A stretch of 34,653 bases of DNA, from contig JABDQH010000049.1 in NCBI GenBank assembly GCA_013042375.1, positions 1-34,653 on the forward strand. Reading direction: 5' to 3'. Positions within the stretch are counted from its first letter, which is position 1, and the number at the start of each line of letters is the position of its first letter. Positions 24,423-34,653 of the stretch are shown here, piece by piece. The translations under genes and the position numbers were made by a program. The stretch comes from Woeseiaceae bacterium. Lineage in GTDB: Bacteria > Pseudomonadota > Gammaproteobacteria > Steroidobacterales > Woeseiaceae. The notes beneath the pieces were generated by a model. That model had not been told where the DNA came from and did no database searches. It saw nothing but the letters and a program-made list of their open reading frames with translations.

Positions 24423-25339
24423 CGAAAGTGCCGGTAGCCGCCTTCGTCCACGTCGACGACGGCACCGTCGCGTCGGCAAACGAGATCCGGTCCGTCCGTG
24501 ACCAAACCGACGGCCGTAATGCCTGCGACACCGCTGACATCGTCCGGCTGCGCCGCAAAGCACAGCTCGTAGTCGTCGCCGCCGGTTAGCGCGAAAGCCA
24601 TCGCCTCCTCGTCCGTGAAACGCGCGCACAACGCATCCGACAACGGCAGCTTGCCGACGTCGATCTCCGCGCCGACGCCGCCGGCGTCGAGCAACTTGCG
24701 CAGATCCGCGACGAAGCCATCGGAAAGATCGATGGCCGCGCGCGCACGGCCCGCAAGCAGCAATCCCTCGTGAATACGCGCGGCCGGCTTCAAAAAGCGC
24801 GTAACGAGGTACTCGTCGGGTATTCCCGCCTCGAACAGTGACAGGCCGGCCCCCGCGTCGCCGAGCGTGCCCGTGACGTAGAGCATGTCGCCCGCACGCG
24901 CGCCGCTGCGCAGCAGCACATCGTCAGCGGCGACCTCACCGCTGATATGGACGGATGCGACGACTTCGTCGCCGCGCGTCGTATCGCCGCCGATGAGCGC
25001 GACGTCGTACTCGCCCGCCGCGTCGAACAGTCCGTTCGCAAAGGCCTCGATCCAGGACTCGTCCTTGTCCCGAAGCGTGAGCGCGAGCGTCATCCAGCGC
25101 GGCCGCGCGCCCATCGACGCGATGTCGGACAGGTTGACGGCGACGGCCCGATAGCCGACATCGGCCGCCGGCATGTTCGACGGGAAGTGCACTCCCTCGA
25201 CGAGCGTGTCGATGACCTGCACCTGCTGCAGCCCCGGGGTCGGCTCGACGACCGCGCCATCATCGCCGATGCCGACGACGACACCGGCGGCACCCGGCTC
25301 GCGCGTAAAGAAGCGCCGGATGATCCCGAACTCATCCAC
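24419..25339 (-). CDS. thiL: Thiamine-monophosphate kinase (GTG start)
   Basis: The 306-residue enzyme phosphorylates thiamine monophosphate to the diphosphate. It belongs to the PurM/ThiL fold, with GIGDDGAV (23-30), IDTLVEGVHF, GGDTTRGDE, AIDLSDG and GGDDYELCF supplying Mg-ATP ligands. GTG at 25339 gives VDEFGIIRRFF, the family N-terminus; it overlaps the end of nusB by eight bases. The upstream extension to 25411 is a shadow of nusB. Confidence 0.95.
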   Translation of the reverse strand: MDEFGIIRRFFTREPGAAGVVVGIGDDGAVVEPTPGLQQVQVIDTLVEGVHFPSNMPAADVGYRAVAVNLSDIASMGARPRWMTLALTLRDKDESWIEAFANGLFDAAGEYDVALIGGDTTRGDEVVASVHISGEVAADDVLLRSGARAGDMLYVTGTLGDAGAGLSLFEAGIPDEYLVTRFLKPAARIHEGLLLAGRARAAIDLSDGFVADLRKLLDAGGVGAEIDVGKLPLSDALCARFTDEEAMAFALTGGDDYELCFAAQPDDVSGVAGITAVGLVTDGPDLVCRRDGAVVDVDEGGYRHFR

Positions 25340-25793
25340 GGGTCCGGGGACCTGCGAGCACTTCGATCTCGCGCAGCAACTGCGCTGCCGCATCGAGGCA
25401 CGCATTGACATATTTGTGGCTCTCGGCCGCGCCGAATCGCCGCGCGAGGTTGACGCCTTCGTTGATTACGACCTTGTAGGGAACATCGATGCGCGACTCG
25501 AGCTCGTAGACACCGATAAGCAGGATCGACAATTCGATCGGATCGAGTTGCTCGAGCGGTCGGTCGATGATGGTGTCGATTTTTTTCTCGAGCTCGTCCT
25601 GCGTATTGCTGATCGCCGGGAAAGCCTCATCGAAGAACACCTGGTCGACACGATCGTAAGCCGGATCCTCGCGGTACTGCGCCACGAGCTCGGCAGTCGA
25701 ATGACCGGCAATCTGTTTCTGGTACAGGGCCTGCACCATGAGTTCACGGGCGCGTGTCCTTGCACCTGCGCCGACCTGCTTGGATCCGGGCAT
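25332..25793 (-). CDS. nusB: Transcription antitermination factor NusB
   Basis: The 153-residue all-helical protein binds boxA RNA with ribosomal protein S10 in rRNA antitermination. Recognised by RTRARELMVQALYQ, LDPIELSILLIGVYEL and PYKVVINEGVNLAR, then the C-terminal KYVNACLDAAAQ. It follows ribH by nine bases and overlaps thiL by eight, the classic ribH-nusB-thiL order. Confidence 0.96.
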   Translation of the reverse strand: MPGSKQVGAGARTRARELMVQALYQKQIAGHSTAELVAQYREDPAYDRVDQVFFDEAFPAISNTQDELEKKIDTIIDRPLEQLDPIELSILLIGVYELESRIDVPYKVVINEGVNLARRFGAAESHKYVNACLDAAAQLLREIEVLAGPRTRG

Positions 25794-25802
25794 CGCTAGG
25801 TA

Positions 25803-26276
25803 TCAGTCTATGCGGCGCAACAGGTTGACCATCTCGATGACGGCCAGCGCGGCTTCTTCACCCTTGTTACCGGCCTTGGTACCGGCTCGTTCGATGGCCT
25901 GCTCGATCGTATTGACGGTCAGTACGCCGTTGCCGATCGGCACGACATGGCGCTGCGATGCGGCCGTAATGGCCTTGACGCATTCGCCCGCCACGTACTC
26001 GAAGTGCGGGGTGCCACCGCGGATGACGGCGCCCAGCGCGATGATGCCGTCAAAGCGCCGGGAAGATGCGACTTTCTCGATGGCGACGGGCATCTCGTAG
26101 CCGCCCGGCACGCGCACGATCTCGATGTTCCCATCGTCAGCGCCGTGCTGGCGCAGCGCATGCAATGCGCCTTTAATCAGCGATTCGACGACGAACTCGT
26201 TGAAGCGCGACGCGATGATTGCGAAGCGGGCATCGCGCACGATCAGGTCGCCCTGTGTGGTCTTGATCCGATCCAT
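25803..26276 (-). CDS. ribH: 6,7-dimethyl-8-ribityllumazine synthase
   Basis: The 157-residue enzyme condenses the ribityl-aminouracil with 3,4-dihydroxybutanone-4-phosphate. Key segments are IIASRFNEFV, VRVPGGYEMPVA and AVIRGGTPHFEYVAGE with H91 as the proton-transfer histidine. Its ATG shares one base with the ribBX stop. The partner enzymes RibB-type and RibE are encoded directly upstream. Confidence 0.96.
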   Translation of the reverse strand: MDRIKTTQGDLIVRDARFAIIASRFNEFVVESLIKGALHALRQHGADDGNIEIVRVPGGYEMPVAIEKVASSRRFDGIIALGAVIRGGTPHFEYVAGECVKAITAASQRHVVPIGNGVLTVNTIEQAIERAGTKAGNKGEEAALAVIEMVNLLRRID

Positions 26277-27415
26277 CAGACGTACTCGGTGATCTCGAGA
26301 TCGAAGCCCGAAATCGCATACATTTGTTTAGGCGCCGATAATACACGGATTTTGCTGAGCCCGAGGTCACGCAGGATCTGTGCGCCGACGCCGTAGGTCC
26401 GCAGCACCGAGTCTCCGCTGCGGCGGCTCTCGAGCTCATCGCGATGGGTGCCGAGGTTCTCCACGGCATCCATGAATTCACGCGAGGTCTCCTGGTCGCG
26501 CAACAGGACGATGACGCCCGCCTCTTCCTTCGCGATGCGCTCGATCGCACTATTCAGTGGCCAGCCCAGCGATTCGCTCTGTACACCGACGACGTCACCG
26601 AGCGTGTCCTGCAGGTGCACGCGCACCAGCGGTGCATCGGCTGACGACAGGTCGCCTTTCACGAGTGCGACGTGTACCGAGCGATTAATATGATCGTCGA
26701 AGCAGTACATCGTGAACTCACCGTACTGGGTGGCAACACGCTGTTCTGCAATGCGCTCGACGTTGCGCTCTTTCTCGAGCCGGTAACGAATCAGGTCCGC
26801 GATAGTACCCATGCGGATACCGTGACGCCGCGCGAAGCGCTCGAGGTCCGGGCGTCGCGCCATCGTGCCGTCGTCGTTGAGTATCTCGACGATGGCCGCC
26901 GACGGTTCGAAGCCCGCGAGCCGTGCAAGGTCACAGCCGGCTTCCGTGTGCCCCGCGCGCGTCAGCACGCCGCCGGGCTGGGCCATGACCGGGAAAATGT
27001 GCCCGGGCTGGCTCAGGTCCTCGGGACTGGCGTCCGGCGCAACCGCAGCCCGAATCGTCTTGGCGCGGTCGTGTGCGGAAATCCCGGTCGTGATGCCCTC
27101 GGCCGCTTCGATCGAAATCGTGAAGTTGGTTGCATGATGCTGGTCCGTCTCGCTGACCATCAACGGCAGCCGCAGTTGTTTGCAGCGCTCGGGCTCCATC
27201 GTCAGGCAGATCAGGCCGCGGCCGTGCATCGCCATGTAGTTGATGTCCTCGGGACGGACACGCTCCGCCGCCATGATGAGATCGCCTTCGTTCTCGCGGT
27301 TTTCATCGTCCACCATGATGACCATCTTGCCACCGGCAATGTCAGCGATGATCTCCCCGATGTCGCTGAACGGTTCGCCTTTGGCGTTCGGATGCGTTGT
27401 CGTGTTGTCAGGCAT
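26276..27415 (-). CDS. ribBX: RibBX: DHBP synthase with a degenerate GTP cyclohydrolase II-like domain
   Basis: The 379-residue protein has an N-terminal 3,4-dihydroxy-2-butanone-4-phosphate synthase domain (1 to about 215) with the acidic motif [11 protein letters not shown] (36-46) and intact RAGHTEA. The C-terminal part (about 218-379) has the fold signature of GTP cyclohydrolase II (LVRVHLQD at 263-270, [12 protein letters not shown] at 341-352) but none of the zinc cysteines: the RCDCG motif is replaced around QSESLG (279-284), and the catalytic LRQEGRGIGL region reads [11 protein letters not shown]. It therefore cannot be a bifunctional RibBA. This matches the RibBX variant known from Proteobacteria. 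A separate active ribA must exist elsewhere. It overlaps ribE by eight bases. Confidence 0.92.
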   Translation of the reverse strand: MPDNTTTHPNAKGEPFSDIGEIIADIAGGKMVIMVDDENRENEGDLIMAAERVRPEDINYMAMHGRGLICLTMEPERCKQLRLPLMVSETDQHHATNFTISIEAAEGITTGISAHDRAKTIRAAVAPDASPEDLSQPGHIFPVMAQPGGVLTRAGHTEAGCDLARLAGFEPSAAIVEILNDDGTMARRPDLERFARRHGIRMGTIADLIRYRLEKERNVERIAEQRVATQYGEFTMYCFDDHINRSVHVALVKGDLSSADAPLVRVHLQDTLGDVVGVQSESLGWPLNSAIERIAKEEAGVIVLLRDQETSREFMDAVENLGTHRDELESRRSGDSVLRTYGVGAQILRDLGLSKIRVLSAPKQMYAISGFDLEITEYV

Positions 27416-28046
27416 AGCCGTGGGCCTTCAGAAATTCCAGTGATAGTCCGTCGCCGTCCTGGTCGATCAGGCGCTCCAGGTAGCGCGCCAGCAGATCAAC
27501 CTCGATATTGACGACAGTGCCTTCGACATAGTCGCCCATAATCGTAACCTCGGCCGTATGGGGAATGATATTCAATTCGAAGATGTTGCCCGACACCTCG
27601 TTGACCGTCAGGCTGACGCCGTCCACGCACACGGAGCCTTTCTTCGCCACGTAGCGTGCGTATTCCTGTGGTATCTCGATGGCGAGCCGGATGGAGCGGG
27701 CGTCCGTATCGCGCGCCAGTACCTTGCCCGTGCAGTCGACGTGGCCGCTGACGAGGTGCCCGCCGAGGCGTTCCCCGAGGCTGATCGACGGCTCCAGGTT
27801 GACCGCGGATCCGGGTTCGAGTGCGCCCAGCGCCGTGACGTCGAGGGTCTCGACGGACACGTCCGTGTCGAAGCCATCGCCGTGCAGCGCAACCGCAGTC
27901 AGGCAGACGCCATTCACGGCAATGCTCTCGCCGATGTCGTACTCGCTCCACGGCAGGCCGTCTGCGCGCACGGACAGCCGCACGTCGCCCTCGCGTTTCT
28001 CGAGCCCTTCGATCCGGCCCATTGCCTTGATGATTCCCGTAAACAT
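27408..28046 (-). CDS. ribE: Riboflavin synthase, alpha chain
   Basis: The 212-residue enzyme dismutates two lumazines to riboflavin. It has two tandem lumazine-binding barrels: [10 protein letters not shown] with SIAVNGVCLTA, and LGGHLVSGHVD with GVSLTVNEV. The start ATG overlaps the ribD stop by one base. In E. coli nomenclature this protein is RibC/RibE. Confidence 0.95.
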   Translation of the reverse strand: MFTGIIKAMGRIEGLEKREGDVRLSVRADGLPWSEYDIGESIAVNGVCLTAVALHGDGFDTDVSVETLDVTALGALEPGSAVNLEPSISLGERLGGHLVSGHVDCTGKVLARDTDARSIRLAIEIPQEYARYVAKKGSVCVDGVSLTVNEVSGNIFELNIIPHTAEVTIMGDYVEGTVVNIEVDLLARYLERLIDQDGDGLSLEFLKAHGYA

Positions 28047-29146
28047 CAGCTTGTCGGCCTCGCCGTTATTCTCGTATCCCCGCCCACCTTGCGCACCTCG
28101 ATGATATCGAGCGCGAGTCGATCGCCCAGCACCGTCCAGGCCGGGGTCTCGAACATGCGACGCGTATTGGAGCCCATTATGTGGGGCGCCTGGTAAATCA
28201 CAAGCTCATCGACGAGTTCCTTGTCGAGCAGGTAGCCCGCGAGTCGGGGCCCGGCCTCGACCAGTACATCGTTGACTTCGCGCTCTGCCAGCGCCGCCAG
28301 TACCTCGAACACATTGACGGCGCCATCGTGTGCGCCGAATTCCGCTACCTCCGCGCCCGCGTCCCGCAGACCGGCCGCATCGTGGCCCGCGGTGCAACAC
28401 ACGAGCGTCGCGCCGGGCAGGGTCAACATCGTGGCCGACGGCGGCATGCGCAGCCGGCTGTCCAGCACGACGCGCAGGGGCTGGAGACCGTGCGTGGCCA
28501 GCGTGTCGTCACGCACGTCGAGCGACGGATTGTCGGCGAGCACCGTGCCGATGCCCGTCATGACCGCCCCGCTCCGTGCGCGCAGCTTTTGTACATCGGT
28601 TCGCGCTTCCGGCCCGGTGATCCACCGGCTCTCGCCCGACGCCATCGCCGTGGCACCGTCGAGGCTCGACGCGATCTTGAGGCGCAGGAATGGCCGCCCG
28701 CCCGCAACGCGGCTGACGAACCCCGCGTTCAGCCGCTCGGCCTCGTCCCGCAGCAATCCGACCTCGGCGCGAATACCGGCATCGTGCAATGCCTCGAGGC
28801 CCCGGCCACCGACCGCCGGGAACGGGTCCTGCATTGCAGCGACCACGCGCGCAACGCCCGCTGCGATCAAGGCCGTCGCGCAGGGCGGCGTCTTGCCATG
28901 ATGCGCGCAAGGTTCCAGCGATACGTAGGCGCAAGCGCCGCGCGCCGCGTCGCCCGCTGCGCGCAGGGCGCGAATCTCGGCGTGGTCTTCGCCGGCGACC
29001 TCGTGCCAGCCCTCGCCGACCACGGCGCCATCCCTGACGATCACGCAACCTACCCTCGGATTCGGGTGCGCCGAGAATTCACCGCGCGCGGCGAGTTCGA
29101 GTGCGCGCGACATGTGCGCGCGGTCCTCACTGGAAAATCCGCTCAC
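28046..29146 (-). CDS. ribD: Bifunctional riboflavin deaminase/reductase
   Basis: The 366-residue protein carries a cytidine-deaminase-like domain (about 1-145) with zinc ligands H55 (HAE, with catalytic E57), C80 and C89 in [11 protein letters not shown], and a dihydrofolate-reductase-like domain (150-366) with [21 protein letters not shown] and VEAGPRLAG. It performs the second and third steps of the pathway. It overlaps nrdR by four bases and ribE by one. I see no FMN riboswitch upstream. Confidence 0.95.
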   Translation of the reverse strand: MSGFSSEDRAHMSRALELAARGEFSAHPNPRVGCVIVRDGAVVGEGWHEVAGEDHAEIRALRAAGDAARGACAYVSLEPCAHHGKTPPCATALIAAGVARVVAAMQDPFPAVGGRGLEALHDAGIRAEVGLLRDEAERLNAGFVSRVAGGRPFLRLKIASSLDGATAMASGESRWITGPEARTDVQKLRARSGAVMTGIGTVLADNPSLDVRDDTLATHGLQPLRVVLDSRLRMPPSATMLTLPGATLVCCTAGHDAAGLRDAGAEVAEFGAHDGAVNVFEVLAALAEREVNDVLVEAGPRLAGYLLDKELVDELVIYQAPHIMGSNTRRMFETPAWTVLGDRLALDIIEVRKVGGDTRITARPTS

Positions 29147-29661
29147 TTCCGTTTCTTGCCGAGCAGCTCGGGGAGTAATGACATCTGCTCGCGGCTCGCG
29201 GCCGTTTCCGAGATTCGCTGCAGACGTTTGATCTCATCTTCGAACTCGGTGATGTCCTGGAAGCGCCGGTACACGGAGGCGAATCGCACATAGGCGACCT
29301 CATCGAGCGCCCGCAGCTCTTCCATGACAAGTTCGCCGACGAGCCGCGACGGCACCTCGCGTTCACCCATCGTGCGCAGCTTGTGGACGAGATTGCCGAT
29401 GGCCTCCTCCAGCTGATCAGACGGCACCGGGCGCTTCTCGAGCGCACGCACCATGCTGCTTCGCAGCTTGTTTTCGTCGAAGGGCTGGCGGCTGTTGTCG
29501 TTCTTGACAATCCGGGGCATGACGAGCTCGGCGGTCTCGAAGGTCGTAAACCGTTCGTTACACGCGGCACACTGCCTGCGCCGGCGGATCTGCCGGCCCT
29601 CGCCCGCAAGGCGCGAGTCTATGACCTTGGTTTCATCGTGGCCGCAGAAAGGACAGTGCAT
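29143..29661 (-). CDS. nrdR: Ribonucleotide reductase repressor NrdR
   Basis: The 172-residue regulator has an N-terminal zinc ribbon (C3, C6, C31, C34; [13 protein letters not shown]) and an ATP-cone domain (about 49-139, starting [16 protein letters not shown]). It represses nrd genes in response to dATP/ATP. It follows glyA by 23 bases. The C-terminus (about 147-172) is a variable tail ending KKRK. Confidence 0.96.
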   Translation of the reverse strand: MHCPFCGHDETKVIDSRLAGEGRQIRRRRQCAACNERFTTFETAELVMPRIVKNDNSRQPFDENKLRSSMVRALEKRPVPSDQLEEAIGNLVHKLRTMGEREVPSRLVGELVMEELRALDEVAYVRFASVYRRFQDITEFEDEIKRLQRISETAASREQMSLLPELLGKKRK

Positions 29662-29684
29662 GTCATGCTAGCGATCGGCAGGTC

Positions 29685-30938
<1,254 letters not shown>

Positions 30939-30968
30939 TCCGGGGGATCTCCGAGGGTGGGGCCACGT

Positions 30969-30997
30969 ATATTATGGGGACAGTCACCCTAATTCCA
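30969..30997 (-). promoter_or_regulatory. Candidate glyA promoter overlapping palindrome C
   Basis: On the minus strand TGGAAT (30992-30997), 17 bases, TAATAT (30969-30974). The predicted start near 30962 leaves about 24 bases to the ATG, room for the GGAGAT site at 30947-30952. Hexamer matches are moderate; the TATATTAT stretch is the most AT-rich in this gap. Confidence 0.35.
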
Positions 30998-31044
30998 GCC
31001 GGGCGTCTTATGTCGCACGGCTGGAATTAGGGTGACTGTCCCCA
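30975..31044. repeat. Palindrome C: REP-like element
   Basis: Arms of 26-27 bases (30975-31001 and 31018-31044) pair perfectly around a 16-base loop; the outer part reads TGGGGACAGTCACCCTA, the inner part ATTCCAGCC. It ends four bases from the histone-deacetylase-family stop codon and overlaps the putative glyA promoter. It shares the core CAGTCACCCTA with palindrome B. It could terminate the upstream transcript (inference). Confidence 0.88.
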
Positions 31045-31048
31045 AAGG

Positions 31049-31996
31049 TCATGTTTCGACGAACGACCGGACCACCCGGGTCCAGGCGCGCGCCAGATTG
31101 CGGCGATTGTAACCGCCTCCGCCCGTACCGACGATGCGACCGTCACAGTGCTTGTCGGCCAGGCGGCACAGCGCGGCTGCGGCGTGCGCATGCGCTTCCT
31201 CGGTCCAGCACAGATTCGTGATCGGGTCGCCCTCGAGGCTGTCGGCGCCGCACTGCATGATGATGAATTCGGGCCGCCGCGCGTCGAGGTATGCCTCGAC
31301 GCGCTCCCAGGCACGATGAAACTCGGCGTCACCGGCCCCGGGCAGAATCGGGATATTGAGCTTGGTGTCCTTCGCCCGCCCCCTGCCCGTCTCGTGAGCA
31401 TGCCCGGTGCCGGGGTAGAGGTAGCGGCCATCCTCGTGAATGTCGGCGAAGATCAGGTCCGGGTCTTCCTCGAATCCGTAGAACACGCCGTCCCCGTGAT
31501 GCGCGTCGATATCGACGTAGGCGATGCGCGTCAGACCGAATTCGCAGCGCAGATACTCGGCGGCGATGCCGCAGTCGTTGAAGACACAGAAACCGGCGGC
31601 ACTGTCGCGCGCCGCGTGATGCAGCCCGGCAATCGGGATGAACGCACGCCGATACTCCCCGCGCATAACCTCGTCGACGGCCGACAATACGGCACCAACG
31701 ACATTCGATGCCGCATCGTAGATGCCTTTCATGGCCGGCGTATCGCCGCCGTCGAGATAGCCATTGCCCTCTGCCGACATACGCGACACCTTGTCGATGT
31801 ACTCGGCCGTGTGAAACAGCGCCAGCTCGTCGGCGCGCGCGGGGCGCCCGTGCCCGAATTCGAGGTACTCGCCCAGCCCTTCCCTGTCGAGCTCATCGTG
31901 AAACACGTCATGCCGATCCAGCCCGAACGGATGCGGATCGCCAAAGCCGTAGTCCGCGATCCCCTTCCCCCTGTAGACCAGCACTTTATCGCTCAT
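31049..31996 (-). CDS. Histone deacetylase family (AcuC/class II-like) enzyme
   Basis: The 315-residue protein contains the zinc-deacetylase core: HHAARDSAAGFCVFNDC, zinc ligands D and H in YVDIDAHHGDG, the third Asp in CGADSLEGDP, and GTGGGGYN with the catalytic tyrosine. Bacterial relatives deacetylate acetyl-lysine of acetyl-CoA synthetase (AcuC) or polyamines/acyl amides; the substrate here is undetermined. I start at ATG 31996 (MSDKVLVYRG); an ATG at 32005 would add three residues. Neither has a strong ribosome site. It diverges from ettA across 70 bases. Confidence 0.9.
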   Translation of the reverse strand: MSDKVLVYRGKGIADYGFGDPHPFGLDRHDVFHDELDREGLGEYLEFGHGRPARADELALFHTAEYIDKVSRMSAEGNGYLDGGDTPAMKGIYDAASNVVGAVLSAVDEVMRGEYRRAFIPIAGLHHAARDSAAGFCVFNDCGIAAEYLRCEFGLTRIAYVDIDAHHGDGVFYGFEEDPDLIFADIHEDGRYLYPGTGHAHETGRGRAKDTKLNIPILPGAGDAEFHRAWERVEAYLDARRPEFIIMQCGADSLEGDPITNLCWTEEAHAHAAAALCRLADKHCDGRIVGTGGGGYNRRNLARAWTRVVRSFVET

Positions 31997-32066
31997 CGGG
32001 CGCATCGTTGTTTTCTTGAGCGGCAGCATACCGGATAATGCGCGCTTCTCAACACGCAGCTCCGAC

Positions 32067-33740
<1,674 letters not shown>

Positions 33741-33798
33741 AGCCTGCGGGATCGAGCGGTTGCCCCTTTCGCAGCACGTCTATCATTGTCGTATTATG

Positions 33799-33827
33799 TT
33801 AACGACGGATGCCGGGGACTGTATAAA
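33799..33827 (+). promoter_or_regulatory. Candidate sigma-70 promoter for the zinc-ribbon gene
   Basis: TTAACG (33799-33804), 17 bases, TATAAA (33822-33827). The predicted start near 33834 gives a leader of about 40 bases. The gap after ettA (33741-33873) is noticeably AT-rich from 33781 on; I see no clear ettA terminator. Confidence 0.45.
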
Positions 33828-33873
33828 CGTGCATACTGAACTGGCTGATCTATAAGAAATAATATCGGGCGAT

Positions 33874-34569
33874 ATGGCGATCATAATTAGCAGCGAACAG
33901 GGGATACAAAGCGAGCTCGAGGATCGAATTGCGCTCGACTGCCCGTATTGCGGCGTCTACGCGAATATGCAGCCGCAATCGGTCCCGGACGCGTCGTCGC
34001 TGCTGCGCGATCGCCCCAAGCACGTTGGCCTCGTCTATAAGTGCGATGCCTGCAATGCGCCCGTTTTCCTGCGCTTCGCGGTGCGCCAGTACCACGACGA
34101 CAACTCCATCGAGCTGTACCGCAATTTCGTGGAGCTCGAGCGACCGAAAGAGCGCTTCTCGTTTTCCTACCTGCCGCAGGACACCGAGGTGCTGTTCCGC
34201 GAGGCCCTCAACTGCTATTCGGGCAACAATTTCAATGCGTTCGCATCGATGTGCCGCCGGGCCTCCATCAGCGCCTTCCGGGAACTCGGTGACGGCGGCA
34301 AACTCCAGGCGTTCGAGGAAGTCATGACCGCGCAGGAGATCGCGGGCATCGATGACGATGCATTCGATCCGGTCAAGGACGTGCTGTTCGGCTCCGGACC
34401 GCACGAGGAACTGCCGCTGCTCAATCGTGCCCAGGCGGGCATCCTGCTGGAAGTGCTCAAGGACATGTTCTACCAGTGCTTCGTGCGCCGCGGAAAACTC
34501 ACGCGCGCAATCAAGGTGCGGCGCTTCTTCGTCAGCGAAGCAGGCAACGACAATCTTGCCTCGGCCTGA
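33874..34569 (+). CDS. Uncharacterised zinc-ribbon protein, weakly DUF4145-like
   Basis: I do not firmly recognise this 231-residue protein. The N-terminus has a four-cysteine zinc ribbon: C23 and C26 in CPYCG, C57 and C60 in CDAC. A helical segment (about 104-138; VLFREALNCYSGNNFNAF, then CRRASISAFRELG) resembles the helical repeat of DUF4145, a HEPN-like family often found with restriction or defence genes. No signal peptide or membrane helix is present. The arrangement zinc ribbon plus DUF4145-like helices is common to that family, but the match is by eye. It follows ettA on the same strand with its own promoter candidate, and repeats begin three bases after its stop. Confidence 0.65.
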   Translation: MAIIISSEQGIQSELEDRIALDCPYCGVYANMQPQSVPDASSLLRDRPKHVGLVYKCDACNAPVFLRFAVRQYHDDNSIELYRNFVELERPKERFSFSYLPQDTEVLFREALNCYSGNNFNAFASMCRRASISAFRELGDGGKLQAFEEVMTAQEIAGIDDDAFDPVKDVLFGSGPHEELPLLNRAQAGILLEVLKDMFYQCFVRRGKLTRAIKVRRFFVSEAGNDNLASA

Positions 34570-34572
34570 TTA

Positions 34573-34622
34573 AATCAATAAAAGGGGTCGAATCAATAAA
34601 AGGGGTCGAATAAAAGGGGTCG
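34573..34622 (+). repeat. Tandem 18-bp direct repeats at the foot of palindrome D
   Basis: The unit AATCAATAAAAGGGGTCG occurs at 34573-34590 and 34591-34608, followed by a 14-base partial copy at 34609-34622 that runs into palindrome D. The unit contains the GGGGTC foot of the palindrome. Confidence 0.9.
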
Positions 34623-34653
34623 GACCTTTTTAACAATTGATTTGTTAAAAAGG
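34616..34653. repeat. Palindrome D: second copy of family A, cut by the window edge
   Basis: GGGGTCGGACC followed by T5 and AACAA, a five-base loop, and the start of the complementary arm (TTGTTAAAAAGG, 34642-34653). Twelve base pairs are visible; the rest is outside. It matches palindrome A except for A to G in the stem (TCAGACC to TCGGACC) and one loop base. Confidence 0.82.

Noticed and set aside
34573-34622. CRISPR-like tandem repeats
   Set aside because: The units abut with no spacers and contain the foot of palindrome D.

Overview
The window is chromosomal DNA from a GC-rich gammaproteobacterium. The evidence is gene content and order: FimV next to asd-aroC-prmB; the block glyA-nrdR-ribD-ribE-ribBX-ribH-nusB-thiL-pgpA; EpmA with an E. 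coli-type EF-P; parE-parC; and two FimV-family proteins. Several genes start with GTG or TTG. I cannot name the genus. An environmental lineage without phage or plasmid character fits best (inference). There is no rRNA, tRNA, CRISPR array, intact transposase or prophage gene. Coding density is very high and no gene-free stretch exceeds about 240 bases.

Layout. 1-3617 (minus): prmB, aroC, asd and the start of fimV, which runs off the left edge. 3670-7004 (plus): five cistrons with overlapping stops and starts, namely a Sco copper chaperone, a PCuAC copper chaperone, psd, epmA and msrC. They converge on efp (minus), whose product is the substrate of EpmA. 7804-12235 (plus): a FimX-like degenerate REC-PAS-GGDEF-EAL protein followed by a second FimV-family LysM protein, with a perfect TGTGA-N6-TCACA site between them. 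12344-16497 (minus): parE-parC, topoisomerase IV. 16614-18997 (minus): a rubrerythrin, a GlpC-like Fe-S protein and DUF3501, probably a peroxide-defence operon of unsettled mechanism. 19189-19425 (plus): xseB alone. 19474-22544 (minus): a secreted M20 amidohydrolase and a DUF885 lipoprotein. 22617-30938 (minus): one long operon from glyA through riboflavin synthesis, nusB, thiL and pgpA to a Ser/Thr kinase fused to a cyclic-nucleotide-binding domain. 31049-31996 (minus): a histone-deacetylase-family enzyme. 32067-33740 (plus): the ribosome-associated ABC-F protein EttA. 33874-34569 (plus): an unrecognised zinc-ribbon protein.

The most unusual material is non-coding. Four long, near-perfect palindromes (12276-12322, 16558-16603, 30975-31044, 34616 to the right edge) fall into two sequence families. 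Each lies within a few tens of bases of a stop codon. Two of them overlap putative promoters of essential genes (parE, glyA). They look like REP/RAYT-type mobile palindromes that have settled as terminators and promoter parts. The second theme is a possible type IV pilus/polarity module: a catalytically dead c-di-GMP receptor-like protein beside a FimV paralogue, with a CRP/Vfr-type site between them.
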